Positions 1 to 7,758 of a stretch of 47,766 nucleotides of DNA are shown here, one piece after another; the stretch's first letter is position 1; every line of letters begins with the position of its first letter. A program made the translations under genes and the position numbers. Source of the DNA: an uncultured bacterium (lineage in GTDB: Bacteria > Desulfobacterota > GWC2-55-46); NCBI GenBank assembly GCA_905339405.1, contig CAJPGC010000038.1, positions 1 to 47,766 on the forward strand, in the 5' to 3' direction. The notes beneath the pieces were generated by a model. It had not been told where the DNA came from. It saw nothing but the letters and a program-made list of their open reading frames with translations, and ran no database searches.

Positions 1-549
1 CCTGAAAACGGCCCTGACCTTCTTGAGGAGCCTGAAGCTCTCCTTGTCGACCAGGGCTACGAGCCCGGTGCCCTCGAGGTCAATGCCGGCGGAGGTCATC
101 TCGACCCTTTCTTCGGTAGTTATCTTCCTGTCGCTCACAAGATAGGTGAGGCTCTCTGTCCTTATTGTATACCCTTCTCCGGAGGACTCTATGACAACGT
201 CCCCGGAGGCGATTATCTCGCCGGCCGCTTCCCTGAACCTGCCCTCTTTGGCGGTCAGGACGTAGGGGGTGCCGTCCTTCGCGTAGAAAGTGACCTTGAC
301 GTTCTCCAGCGTAGTCAGGTCTTCATCCTTCGAGCGCCGGGCCGAGTCCGCCTCGAGCTCCCATTCGACCCTGCCAGCCTTGGTGCCGGAGTAGCGTATC
401 TTCTCTATCTTTACCTGTACCTTTTCGTCCTGCTCAAAACTCGTCTTAGGCCCCTTGCCGGCCCGGTAATATATGAAGACCAGGACCGCCAGGGAGATTA
501 TGGAGAGGATAACGAACGAGGAAAGGGCGATCCTTATCTTACGGTTCAT
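1..549 (-). CDS. lptC: LptC, LPS export periplasmic protein (copy 1, cut by window edge)
   Basis: Reading on the minus strand from ATG at 549, 183 codons are open up to base 1; by comparison with the second copy (2116-2679) only the last few residues are missing. LptC is an inner-membrane-anchored bitopic protein that passes LPS from the LptBFG transporter to LptA. An N-terminal membrane helix lies at about residues 8-26, followed by the periplasmic OstA-like beta domain. The protein is nearly identical to copy 2, with scattered substitutions such as V/I and R/K. It lies downstream of kdsC copy 1 and has the same promoter in front as copy 2. It is one arm of the inverted duplication discussed in the findings. 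Confidence 0.85.
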   Translation of the reverse strand, partial: MNRKIRIALSSFVILSIISLAVLVFIYYRAGKGPKTSFEQDEKVQVKIEKIRYSGTKAGRVEWELEADSARRSKDEDLTTLENVKVTFYAKDGTPYVLTAKEGRFREAAGEIIASGDVVIESSGEGYTIRTESLTYLVSDRKITTEERVEMTSAGIDLEGTGLVALVDKESFRLLKKVRAVFR

Positions 550-635
550 TTCGGCAGCGGCGAAAAGCTCCTAAAAACTAATTATTTCAAATAGTTACAG
601 GGAAAAATTGAAAGCATAATCCAAGTATAGCAATA

Positions 636-664
636 ATTATACCACCTGCAAACTGGGCTGTAAA
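636..664 (-). promoter_or_regulatory. Sigma-70 promoter of lptC copy 1
   Basis: On the minus strand, TTTACA (664-659) and TATAAT (641-636) are separated by 17 bp, with the extended -10 sequence TGG before TATAAT. The same promoter is preserved in front of lptC copy 2, so lptC can be transcribed separately from kdsC. Confidence 0.7.
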
Positions 665-677
665 GGCATTTGTCCCC

Positions 678-1214
678 TCATGGAAGGTAAGCATTCATGA
701 CTTCGTCCCACTTGCCCTGGACCTTGAGGATAAGCTCGGCAAGCTCCCTGGCCGCGCCCCTGCCCCCGGGCCTTTTCGAGACGTAATCGGCCCTCTCCAG
801 GACCTCCGGGACGGCATCGGCCACGGCCGCCGAAAACGCCACCCTCCTCATGACAGGGAGGTCTATTATGTCGTCCCCCATGTAGGCCATTTCGCCCGGA
901 GATATGCCCGAAGCCTTGACGAGTTCCTCTAGCGCGACCCTCTTGTCCTTCAAGCCCTGGTAAACGTGGCTTATGCCGAGGTCAGCCGCCCTCCTCCGAA
1001 CCACGTCGGACTGCCTCGCCGTGATTATCGCCACGTCTATCCCCATCCTCATCAGTATCTTGATCCCGTGGCCGTCCTTGACGTCGAAAAACTTCGTCTC
1101 TTCTCCGCTGTTGCTGAAGATTATCCGGCCGTCAGTCAAAACACCGTCAACGTCAAAGACAACGAGCCTCACGGCCCTTATCTTCTCAACAAGCCCCTCG
1201 CTAACTCCCAACAT
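678..1214 (-). CDS. kdsC: KdsC, Kdo 8-phosphate phosphatase (copy 1)
   Basis: HAD-family phosphatase of 178 aa, the usual length for KdsC, which removes the phosphate from 3-deoxy-D-manno-octulosonate 8-phosphate in Kdo/LPS synthesis. HAD motif I is FDVDGVLTDG with D21 and D23 as nucleophile and acid/base. A TARQS segment matches motif II, and MGDDIIDLPVM near residue 112 carries the Mg-binding aspartates. The ATG follows GGAGGG by about 5 nt. The protein differs from copy 2 (1450-1986) at roughly 19 of 178 positions, all conservative or peripheral, so both copies look functional. The gene is divergently oriented from copy 2 across a 235-bp spacer. Confidence 0.9.
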   Translation of the reverse strand: MLGVSEGLVEKIRAVRLVVFDVDGVLTDGRIIFSNSGEETKFFDVKDGHGIKILMRMGIDVAIITARQSDVVRRRAADLGISHVYQGLKDKRVALEELVKASGISPGEMAYMGDDIIDLPVMRRVAFSAAVADAVPEVLERADYVSKRPGGRGAARELAELILKVQGKWDEVMNAYLP

Positions 1215-1257
1215 GCAACCCTCCAGTCATAGGGATTTCACAGACGGCGTTTTTATT

Positions 1258-1407
1258 GGAGGGGAACTTTCTGTAGAAAGTTCCCCTCAGACCCCCTTCA
1301 AAGACTTTTAGTTCCCGTGAAGCCCCCCTTAAGGGGGACTTCACGGGAAGAGCTATAAATTTTTGGAGAGAGTTTGAGAGAACCTTTTTACAAAAAGGTT
1401 CTCTCAA
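1258..1407. repeat. Three-hairpin dispersed repeat, family 1 copy A
   Basis: A 150-bp intergenic element with three inverted repeats in a row: 1259-1271 with 1276-1288 (13 bp, loop TGTA); a central near-perfect palindrome 1312-1330 with 1331-1349 (18 of 19 pairs); and 1374-1389 with 1392-1407 (16 bp perfect, loop AC). The element is itself roughly symmetric about 1331. A second copy lies at 41245-41395; the linkers CAGACCCCCTTCAAAGAC and TTTTTGGAGAGAGTTTGAGA are shared, while the stems differ in sequence. It sits exactly at the centre of the kdsC-lptC inverted duplication. Confidence 0.85.
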
Positions 1408-1449
1408 TAAAATCGGCGGCCTGTAAAATCCTGTCCACTGGAGGGTTGT

Positions 1450-1986
1450 ATGTTGGGAGTGAGCGAGGGGCTTGCGGCGAAGATAAGGTCTGTGAGGCTC
1501 GTGGTTTTTGACGTTGACGGGGTCTTGACGGACGGCCGGATAATCTTCAGCAACAGCGGTGAGGAGACGAAGTTTTTCGACGTCAAGGACGGTCACGGCA
1601 TGAAGATACTCATGCGCATGGGAATAGACGTCGCCATCATAACCGCGCGGCAGTCCGAGGTGGTGAGGAGGCGCGCGGCCGACCTCGGCATAACCCACGT
1701 CTTTCAGGGCATGAAGGACAAGAGGGTGGCTTTGGAGGCGCTCGTCCAGGCTTCCGGGGTTTCACCCGGCGAGATGGCCTACATGGGGGACGACATAATA
1801 GACCTCCCGGTCATGAAAAGGGTCGCATTTTCAGCGGCCGTGTCGGACGCGGTCTCAGAGGTCATCGAGAGGGCCGATTACGTGGCGAAAAGGCCCGGCG
1901 GCAGGGGGGCGGCAAGGGAGCTTGCCGAGCTTATATTGAAGGTCCAGGGCAAGTGGGACGAGGTCATGAAACTGTACCTGGCATAG
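1450..1986 (+). CDS. kdsC: KdsC, Kdo 8-phosphate phosphatase (copy 2)
   Basis: HAD phosphatase of 178 aa with motif I FDVDGVLTDG (D21, D23), a TARQS segment and the MGDDIIDLP metal-binding motif. It hydrolyses Kdo 8-phosphate to Kdo in the cytoplasm. The ATG follows GGAGGG at 1440-1445. It is about 89% identical in protein sequence to copy 1 on the opposite strand, with no insertions or deletions between them. It is followed by lptC after 129 bp containing a strong promoter, then lptA, lptB and rpoN, a common deltaproteobacterial order. Confidence 0.92.
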   Translation: MLGVSEGLAAKIRSVRLVVFDVDGVLTDGRIIFSNSGEETKFFDVKDGHGMKILMRMGIDVAIITARQSEVVRRRAADLGITHVFQGMKDKRVALEALVQASGVSPGEMAYMGDDIIDLPVMKRVAFSAAVSDAVSEVIERADYVAKRPGGRGAARELAELILKVQGKWDEVMKLYLA

Positions 1987-2000
1987 GGGGGACAAAGGCC

Positions 2001-2029
2001 TTTACAGCCCAGTTTGCAGATGGTATAAT
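2001..2029 (+). promoter_or_regulatory. Sigma-70 promoter of lptC-lptA-lptB
   Basis: TTTACA at 2001-2006 and TATAAT at 2024-2029 are separated by 17 bp, with TGG immediately before the -10 box (extended -10). The start of lptC is 87 bp downstream. The box and spacing are conserved in the inverted copy at 664-636. Confidence 0.75.
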
Positions 2030-2115
2030 TTTTGCTATACTTAGATTATGCTTTCAATTTTAGCTTGTAACTATTTGAAATCATTAGTTTTTAGGGGCTT
2101 CTCTGTGCTCGCCGC

Positions 2116-2679
2116 ATGAACCGTAAGATAAGGATTGCCCTTTCCTCGTTCGTAGTCCTCTCCATAATCTCCCTGGCGGTCCTGGTTTTTATTTATTACA
2201 GGGCCGGCAAGGGGCCAAAGACGAGCTTTGAGCAGGACGAGCGGGTCCAGGTCAAGATAGAGAAGATACGCTACTCGGGCACGAAGGCGGGGCGCGTCGA
2301 GTGGGAGCTTGAGGCCGATTCCGCGAGGCGCTCGAAGGACGAGGACCTTACGGTCCTCGAGAACGTCAAGGTCACTTTCTTCGCCAAGGACGGGACCTCC
2401 TACGTCCTGACCTCGAAAGAGGGCAGGTTCAGGGAGGAAGCAGGCGAGATAATCGCTTCCGGCGACGTCGTGGTCGAGTCCTCCGGCGAAGGGTACACGA
2501 TAAAGACCGAAAGCCTCACGTATCTCGTGAACGACAGGAAGATAACAACGGAAGAAAGGGTCGAGATGACCTCCGCCGGAATTGACCTCGAAGGCACAGG
2601 GCTTGTGGCCCTTGTTGACCGCGAGAGCTTCAGGCTCTTGAGGAAGGTCAGGGCCGTTTTCAGGGGCCGGGCGGTCTGA
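2116..2679 (+). CDS. lptC: LptC, LPS export periplasmic protein (copy 2, complete)
   Basis: 187 aa, the usual LptC length (about 190). It has a short basic N-terminus (MNRKIR), one membrane helix at about residues 8-26, then a periplasmic OstA/LptC beta domain with recurring GDV and EGR-type strand motifs. LptC is the membrane-anchored receiver of LPS from LptBFG and hands it to LptA. lptA follows after 13 bp and lptB after that, forming the classical Lpt gene set. No strong Shine-Dalgarno precedes this ATG, but the inverted copy starts at the same residue. A near-identical partial copy lies at 1-549 on the minus strand. Confidence 0.92.
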   Translation: MNRKIRIALSSFVVLSIISLAVLVFIYYRAGKGPKTSFEQDERVQVKIEKIRYSGTKAGRVEWELEADSARRSKDEDLTVLENVKVTFFAKDGTSYVLTSKEGRFREEAGEIIASGDVVVESSGEGYTIKTESLTYLVNDRKITTEERVEMTSAGIDLEGTGLVALVDRESFRLLRKVRAVFRGRAV

Positions 2680-2692
2680 CAAGGGGATTGAG

Positions 2693-3250
2693 ATGCAGCA
2701 TAGTTTTTCATCTTTCGTTATAGCAGCCGCCCTTTTCCTCGCAATCATTTCATTCCCGTCCAGTTCCCCGGCCGTCCAGGCCAGCAACCCAGTCTCTAAA
2801 AAGCCGGTCACAGTCACCTCTGATACGATGGAGGCGAACACGAACGAGAGCAAGGTGGTCTTCCGCGGCAACGTCGCCGCGGTAGAGGACTTCACGCTCT
2901 GTTCAGACGAGCTCAGCATCCTTTACGACGACAAAAGGGACGTGAGCGAGATAGAGGCAACGGGGAACGTCAGGATATTCCAGGACGAGAAGAAATCGAC
3001 CGCCGGACGGGCGGTGTACGACAGGAAGGGACGCCTCATAGTGCTTACCGGCGACCCCCAGGTCACGCAGTGCAACGACGTCATCAAGGGCGACAGGATA
3101 ACCGTCTACCTCGACGACAATAACGCCGTTGTCGAAAGCGGCGGCGGCAAGCGGGTCAAGGCCGTAATCATGCCCGAGAAGAAGTGCCCTGGCCAGAACG
3201 CGCCCGAAAGGACCGTGAGTGAAGAATCTCTCTGTAACGGGGCTCGTTAA
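2693..3250 (+). CDS. lptA: LptA, periplasmic LPS bridge protein
   Basis: 185 aa with an N-terminal signal peptide (hydrophobic residues about 8-25, cleavage probably near AVQA-SN at 29-32) and an OstA beta-jellyroll domain with the typical 'VVFRGNV' and 'ATGNVRIFQ' strands. LptA oligomers form the periplasmic bridge carrying LPS to LptD/E. The ATG is preceded by AAGGGG. The last 32 bp overlap the start of lptB, which suggests translational coupling. The C-terminus has two cysteines and a basic tail beyond the OstA fold. Confidence 0.92.
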   Translation: MQHSFSSFVIAAALFLAIISFPSSSPAVQASNPVSKKPVTVTSDTMEANTNESKVVFRGNVAAVEDFTLCSDELSILYDDKRDVSEIEATGNVRIFQDEKKSTAGRAVYDRKGRLIVLTGDPQVTQCNDVIKGDRITVYLDDNNAVVESGGGKRVKAVIMPEKKCPGQNAPERTVSEESLCNGAR

Positions 3251-3941
3251 GTCTTTCAAGAAAAGGAAGGTCGTCGACGGCGTGAGCATCGACGTCGAGC
3301 CCGGTGAGATAGTCGGCCTTCTGGGCCCCAACGGCGCCGGAAAGACGACGACCTTTTACATGATAGTCGGGCTGGTGAGCCCGGACGAAGGCACAGTCAC
3401 GCTCGGCGGACGCGACATCACCTCGACCCCGATGTTCGAGCGGGCGCGGTTCGGCATAAGCTACCTGCCGCAGGAGGCTTCGGTCTTCAGGAAGCTGACC
3501 GTGGCCGAGAACGTGAAGTCCATTCTGGAGTACATGGACATCCCGAAGGCCGAGATGGAGTCCAGGCTCAAGACGCTCCTCGAGGAGCTCGGGGTCTTGC
3601 ACCTGGCCGATTCCAGGGCCTACGCGCTCTCCGGCGGCGAGAGGAGGCGCGTGGAGATAGCGAGGGCCCTCGTCAATTCGCCGTCGTTCCTTCTCCTGGA
3701 CGAGCCATTTTCAGGTATAGACCCCATAGCGGTTGCCGATATACAGGATATAATGCTTGAGCTCAAGAGAAAGGGCATAGGCATACTGGTCACCGACCAT
3801 AACGTCGGGGCCACGCTGGGAATCTGCGACAGGGCCTATATTATAGGCTCCGGCAAGCTATTGAAGACCGGCACCCCCACCGAGATACTTGATTCGAAGA
3901 GGGTGAGAGAAGTTTATCTCGGAGAGAAGTTCAGGCTCTAG
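3219..3941 (+). CDS. lptB: LptB, ATPase of the LPS export transporter
   Basis: ABC ATPase of 240 aa that powers extraction of LPS from the inner membrane with LptF and LptG. Walker A is GPNGAGKTT near residue 36, the signature is [15 protein letters not shown], and Walker B with the catalytic glutamate is [12 protein letters not shown]. The H-loop is in VTDHNVG. The start is GTG at 3219, inside the end of lptA. Length and the TRALINSPSF-like region match LptB rather than other ABC ATPases. Confidence 0.95.
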   Translation: MKNLSVTGLVKSFKKRKVVDGVSIDVEPGEIVGLLGPNGAGKTTTFYMIVGLVSPDEGTVTLGGRDITSTPMFERARFGISYLPQEASVFRKLTVAENVKSILEYMDIPKAEMESRLKTLLEELGVLHLADSRAYALSGGERRRVEIARALVNSPSFLLLDEPFSGIDPIAVADIQDIMLELKRKGIGILVTDHNVGATLGICDRAYIIGSGKLLKTGTPTEILDSKRVREVYLGEKFRL

Positions 3942-4018
3942 CAGCCTGAAAACCGGCTGAAGCGTGCGCCGGTAACAGATAAGGCATACTCAGGCAAGCC
4001 ACGGAGGCTTCTGGCAAC

Positions 4019-5476
4019 ATGGCTTACGAACTCAAGCAGGAACTCAAGCTCACTCAAAGCCTCGTGATGACGCCGCAGCTGCAGCTGGCGATAAAGCTGC
4101 TGCAGCTCTCCAGGCTCGAGCTCGTCGAGATGGTCCGCGAGGAGGTCCAGACGAACCCGGTCCTGGAGGACGTATCTGCCCCGGAGGTCGCCTCAGGCGC
4201 GCCCGAGGCCCCGGCAGAGGCGCCCCCGAAGCCCGAGATAGACTGGGAGACGTACCTGCAGGGGCAGAGCGAGTACAGGCAGGGCGGGATAGACTTCAGC
4301 CAGCGCGACGAGGAAGAGGACGACTTCATGTCCAACGTCTCGGCCGCCGGGGGTTCACTTTCCGACCACCTCGCCTGGCAGCTCGGCATATGCGGCCTTG
4401 CGCACGAGGATTCAGTTTTAGGCGAGTTCATAATCGGCAACATAGACGAGGACGGCTACATGCGCCTCCTGGAGAGGGACCCCGCGTCGACCGACGCGGA
4501 GCATGAGGCCGCTTCGCTCGAGGAGATTGCCAGGTGCGCGGGCGTGTCCGTAGAGGACGCCGGCCGCGTTCTTTCGGCCATACAGCAGTTCGACCCGCCG
4601 GGCGTAGGGTCAAGGACGCTCCGCGAGTGTCTCCTCATCCAGGCAAGAGGGCTTGACGTCAGGGACACCGTCGTCGAAGAGATAATAGCCAGCCACCTCG
4701 AGAAGCTCGCCAACCGCAACTACAAGGCCATCGCCAAGGCCCTCGGCGTGCAGGTCGAGGAAGTATTCGAAGCCGCCCGGGTCATTAACAAGAGCCTCAA
4801 CCCGACGCCGGGGTCAGGGTTCGGTATAGACGAATCCCGCACCATAGTGCCGGACATATTCATATACAAGGTCGGCGACGAGTACGTCATCTCCCTTAAC
4901 GAAGACGGCATGCCCAAGCTCAAGATAAGCCCGTATTACAGGGAGCTCCTGAAGACCGGAGGAGGGGCGGCGGCGGACAACGCGAAGGGCTACATACAGG
5001 ACAAGCTCAGGAGCGCCGTATGGCTCATAAAGAGCGTCCACCAGAGGCAGCGCACCGTCTACAGGGTCGTCGAGTGCATAGTGAGGTTCCAGAGGGAGTT
5101 CCTCGACCAGGGGTTGAAGTACCTGAAGCCCCTTGTCCTCAAGGATGTGGCCGCCGAAATAGGCGTGCATGAGTCGACAGTAAGCAGGGTCACTTCCAAC
5201 AAGTACGTGCAGACGCCCAGGGGGATATTCGAGCTCAAGTACTTCTTCTCAAACGGCATGTCCTCCGGCGACAGCGGCGAAGAGGTGACGGCGGAATACA
5301 TAAAAGAGAAGGTCAGGAAGATAATAGAGGCAGAGGACTCAAAGCACCCGCTCTCCGACGCGCAGATAGCCGACAAGCTCAAGGAGTCCGGCATAGTGGT
5401 CGCCAGGAGGACGGCCACCAAGTACAGGGAGGCGATGGGCTTTCTTTCCTCGAGCAGGAGAAAGGCGCACTTCTAA
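4019..5476 (+). CDS. rpoN: RNA polymerase sigma-54 factor
   Basis: 485 aa, the usual RpoN length. It starts with the Gln/Leu-rich activator-response region I (KLTQSLVMTPQLQLAIKLLQ) and an acidic stretch. The core-binding and DNA-binding domains follow, and the C-terminus carries the RpoN box (ARRTATKYREAMG, about 462-474) that reads the -24 element. A GGAGG lies 12 nt before the ATG. The gene follows lptB by 77 bp, as in many proteobacteria. A sigma-54-type promoter is seen in this window in front of the PEP-CTERM gene at 38.4 kb. Confidence 0.96.
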   Translation: MAYELKQELKLTQSLVMTPQLQLAIKLLQLSRLELVEMVREEVQTNPVLEDVSAPEVASGAPEAPAEAPPKPEIDWETYLQGQSEYRQGGIDFSQRDEEEDDFMSNVSAAGGSLSDHLAWQLGICGLAHEDSVLGEFIIGNIDEDGYMRLLERDPASTDAEHEAASLEEIARCAGVSVEDAGRVLSAIQQFDPPGVGSRTLRECLLIQARGLDVRDTVVEEIIASHLEKLANRNYKAIAKALGVQVEEVFEAARVINKSLNPTPGSGFGIDESRTIVPDIFIYKVGDEYVISLNEDGMPKLKISPYYRELLKTGGGAAADNAKGYIQDKLRSAVWLIKSVHQRQRTVYRVVECIVRFQREFLDQGLKYLKPLVLKDVAAEIGVHESTVSRVTSNKYVQTPRGIFELKYFFSNGMSSGDSGEEVTAEYIKEKVRKIIEAEDSKHPLSDAQIADKLKESGIVVARRTATKYREAMGFLSSSRRKAHF

Positions 5477-5520
5477 GAGTTCCCGGGGCGCCTCTTGCGG
5501 GTCCTTCCCCGCAAATATGT

Positions 5521-5567
5521 TGACTTTTTCCCTCTTAAGAATTAAAAAAGAGGGTCAGGTTTTTTTC
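5521..5567 (+). terminator. Rho-independent terminator after rpoN
   Basis: CCCTCTT (5530-5536) pairs with AAGAGGG (5548-5554), with outer TGA/TCA pairing, followed by a T run at 5560-5567. A second small GC hairpin (GCGGG..CCCGC) lies just upstream at about 5497-5512. Confidence 0.6.
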
Positions 5568-5636
5568 CGGATACTACGGGCAGGGTCCGCCGGGGCCCGC
5601 CCAAGTTGGCCATATATTACAATCGGAGGTCAGTCA

Positions 5637-6173
5637 ATGCACGTCAGCGTCACTTTCAGGCATATGGATTCGTCCGAGCCCCTGAAGCTCTATGCGGAAG
5701 AGAAGTCGGAGCGTCTCAGCAAGTATCTGGCCGAGCCGGTCGAGATACACTGGGTCCTTTCGATCGAGAAGATAAGGCACATAGCGGACGCCACCGTCAC
5801 CGCCAACGGCGTCACCATCAAGGCGCAGGGCGACACGCAGGACATGTACGCCGCCATAGACATAGTCCTCGATAAGCTCCTGGGCCAGGCAATGAAGCAC
5901 AAGGACAAGGTCAAGGAGCACAAGCAGAACGGCGAGCCAGTCTCCATAAGGTATGCCGCTACAGAGGGCGCGGCGGCCGCGGCAGGCAAGCCCAGGATAA
6001 CCAAGAAGGAAAACCAGTTCGTGAAGCCGATGTCGGTCGAAGAGGCCTCGATGCAGCTGGAAGTCTCCTCCGGCGACTTCCTCGTGTTCACCGATTCCTC
6101 CACCGGCAACACCAGCGTCCTTTACAGGCTCAAGGACGGCGGCTTCGGGCTCATAGAGACGACTACTCGCTGA
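5637..6173 (+). CDS. hpf: Long-form ribosome hibernation promoting factor HPF/RaiA
   Basis: 178 aa. The N-terminal beta-alpha HPF domain (MHVSVTFRHMDSSEPLKLYAEE and following) binds the 30S A/P sites; a charged linker and a C-terminal dimerisation domain (about 125-178, SVEEASMQLEVSSGDFLVF) make it the long form that forms 100S ribosome dimers by itself. The start is set by CGGAGGT at 5624-5630 before ATG 5637; an in-frame open extension upstream to 5517 passes through the terminator and is not likely coding. It lies between rpoN and ptsN, a very widespread neighbourhood. Confidence 0.93.
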   Translation: MHVSVTFRHMDSSEPLKLYAEEKSERLSKYLAEPVEIHWVLSIEKIRHIADATVTANGVTIKAQGDTQDMYAAIDIVLDKLLGQAMKHKDKVKEHKQNGEPVSIRYAATEGAAAAAGKPRITKKENQFVKPMSVEEASMQLEVSSGDFLVFTDSSTGNTSVLYRLKDGGFGLIETTTR

Positions 6174-6187
6174 TTTCAGTTTTTTCC

Positions 6188-6216
6188 GGCCCGGGGCGCG
6201 TCCCCGGGGCCTTTTT
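6188..6216 (+). terminator. Rho-independent terminator after hpf
   Basis: GGCCCGGGG (6188-6196) pairs with CCCCGGGGCC (6202-6211, one bulge), followed by T5 at 6212-6216. Confidence 0.65.
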
Positions 6217-6328
6217 GAGCACCCCCGGCGCCATGCGGGCTTTTGTCCGCGGGCGTTTTTATCCGTTCAGCATACCGCCAGAAGTTCCATGAGGCAGGTT
6301 CAAAAGCATTTGGCAAGGGTGAGCTACT

Positions 6329-6799
6329 ATGAGGCTGGCTGACGTCCTTAGGGAAGAGAACATCATAACGGACCTTAAGGCCAGGGACAAGAACGAGGTC
6401 CTCGGCGAGATGGTCGATGATATCTCGTCCAGGGTCGATTCCCTGGACAGGGAGAGGGTCCTGAAGGCGCTCCTTGACAGGGAAAAGCTCGGCACGACCG
6501 GCATAGGCCACGGGGTCGCCATACCTCACGGAAAGATAAAGGGGCTCACGGAGCTGAAGGTCTTTTTCGGCAGGAGCAGGAAGGGCGTCAATTTCAGCTC
6601 CATGGACAACCTCCCGGTCCACCTCTTCTTCCTCATCATGGCCCCTGAGAACTCGGCTGCCGCGCACCTTAAGATACTGGCGAGCATCTCGCACCTGTTG
6701 AAGAGCCAGGACTTCAGGATGAAGCTCATGGACGCTGTCGACAGGTCCGAGATATACAGGATAATAACCGAGGCCGAGCGGAAGAACAGCATCGTCTGA
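6329..6799 (+). CDS. ptsN: PTS IIA-Ntr regulatory protein
   Basis: 156 aa with a PTS EIIA type-2 fold. The phosphorylated histidine is H67 in the motif GIGHGVAIPHGK. EIIA-Ntr is the terminal phospho-acceptor of the nitrogen-type PTS and regulates potassium uptake, nitrogen metabolism or other partners rather than sugar transport. It is followed by hprK after 20 bp, and the rest of the PTS (IIA, IIB, HPr, EI) lies within 3 kb. No separate ptsP is seen; EI at 9926 is the only EI in the window. Confidence 0.93.
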   Translation: MRLADVLREENIITDLKARDKNEVLGEMVDDISSRVDSLDRERVLKALLDREKLGTTGIGHGVAIPHGKIKGLTELKVFFGRSRKGVNFSSMDNLPVHLFFLIMAPENSAAAHLKILASISHLLKSQDFRMKLMDAVDRSEIYRIITEAERKNSIV

Positions 6800-6819
6800 T
6801 TCGGCCCGCAGGGAACGGC

Positions 6820-7758
6820 ATGGGCGTACCCGTTAAAGAGCTCATAGAAGGCAGGCAGGCGGAGCGTTTCGGCCTGAGCCTCATCGCTGGCGAGCGCGGC
6901 CTCGACAGGGAGGTGACGACCTCGCGCATCCAGAAGCCCGGGCTCCTGCTGACGGGGCTCCTGGAGGAGCTCCATCCCGACAGGCTCCAGATATTCGGCG
7001 CCGCCGAGATAGGCTACCTCAACAGCCTCGAGGTTGAGAATATCGAGGACGTGCTGAAGTTCCTGGCGCGCCCCGGCATACCGGCCATAGTCGTGACGAG
7101 GGACCTGGAGCCTCCGGCCTTCCTCGTGGAGATGTGCCGCACCAGGGAAATCCCCCTTTTCAAGACCATCTACACTTCCTCAGTCCTCATCGAAGGCATC
7201 ACAAAGTACCTGGAAGAGAGGCTCGCGCCTTCAACCACGCTGCACGGGGTCCTCACGGACGTGCTCGGCGTCGGCATACTCATAATCGGAAAGAGCGGCA
7301 TCGGCAAGAGCGAGTGCGCCTTAGACCTGGTCTCCAGGGGCTACAGGCTCGTCTCGGACGACATAGTCATAGTCAAGAAAATGCCGCCTTCGGTCCTTTT
7401 CGGGACCAGCTCGGACCTCATCCGCTATCACATGGAGATACGAGGGCTCGGCATACTGAACATAAAAGACCTCTACGGAATAACCGCCATCAGGGAGAAA
7501 AAGCAGATGGACCTGGTGGTAGAGCTGGTGAAGTGGGAAATAGAGGTCGAGTACGACAGGCTGGGCTTCGAGGAGAACACCTACAACATACTAGGGGTGG
7601 ACCTGCCGTACCTCAAGGTGCCGGTTAGCCCTGGCAGGAGCGTCGCCACGATAGTCGAGGTGGCGGCCAGGAACCAGATATTGAAGATAATGGGGCATCA
7701 TTCCGCTAAAGCGCTTGAGCGGGAGTTGGACAACGCCATGAAGGGGTTCCGTAAATAG
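6820..7758 (+). CDS. hprK: HPr kinase/phosphorylase
   Basis: 312 aa, the usual HprK length. The N-terminal domain is followed by a P-loop kinase domain with conserved H142 in STTLHGV, a Walker A of GKSGIGKS (157-164) and the family signature SRGYRLVSDD (172-181). The second Walker residue is Lys where many homologues have Asp. HprK phosphorylates HPr on a serine and removes that phosphate; the HPr encoded at 9636 has the expected target (S54 in NGKSIMGIL). The stop overlaps the rapZ start by one base (TAGTG). Confidence 0.94.
   Translation: MGVPVKELIEGRQAERFGLSLIAGERGLDREVTTSRIQKPGLLLTGLLEELHPDRLQIFGAAEIGYLNSLEVENIEDVLKFLARPGIPAIVVTRDLEPPAFLVEMCRTREIPLFKTIYTSSVLIEGITKYLEERLAPSTTLHGVLTDVLGVGILIIGKSGIGKSECALDLVSRGYRLVSDDIVIVKKMPPSVLFGTSSDLIRYHMEIRGLGILNIKDLYGITAIREKKQMDLVVELVKWEIEVEYDRLGFEENTYNILGVDLPYLKVPVSPGRSVATIVEVAARNQILKIMGHHSAKALERELDNAMKGFRK

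Noticed and set aside
5517-5636. 40-residue N-terminal extension of HPF
   Set aside because: It would begin inside the rpoN terminator, and HPF proteins start at the MHVSVTFRH strand, which has a strong ribosome site.
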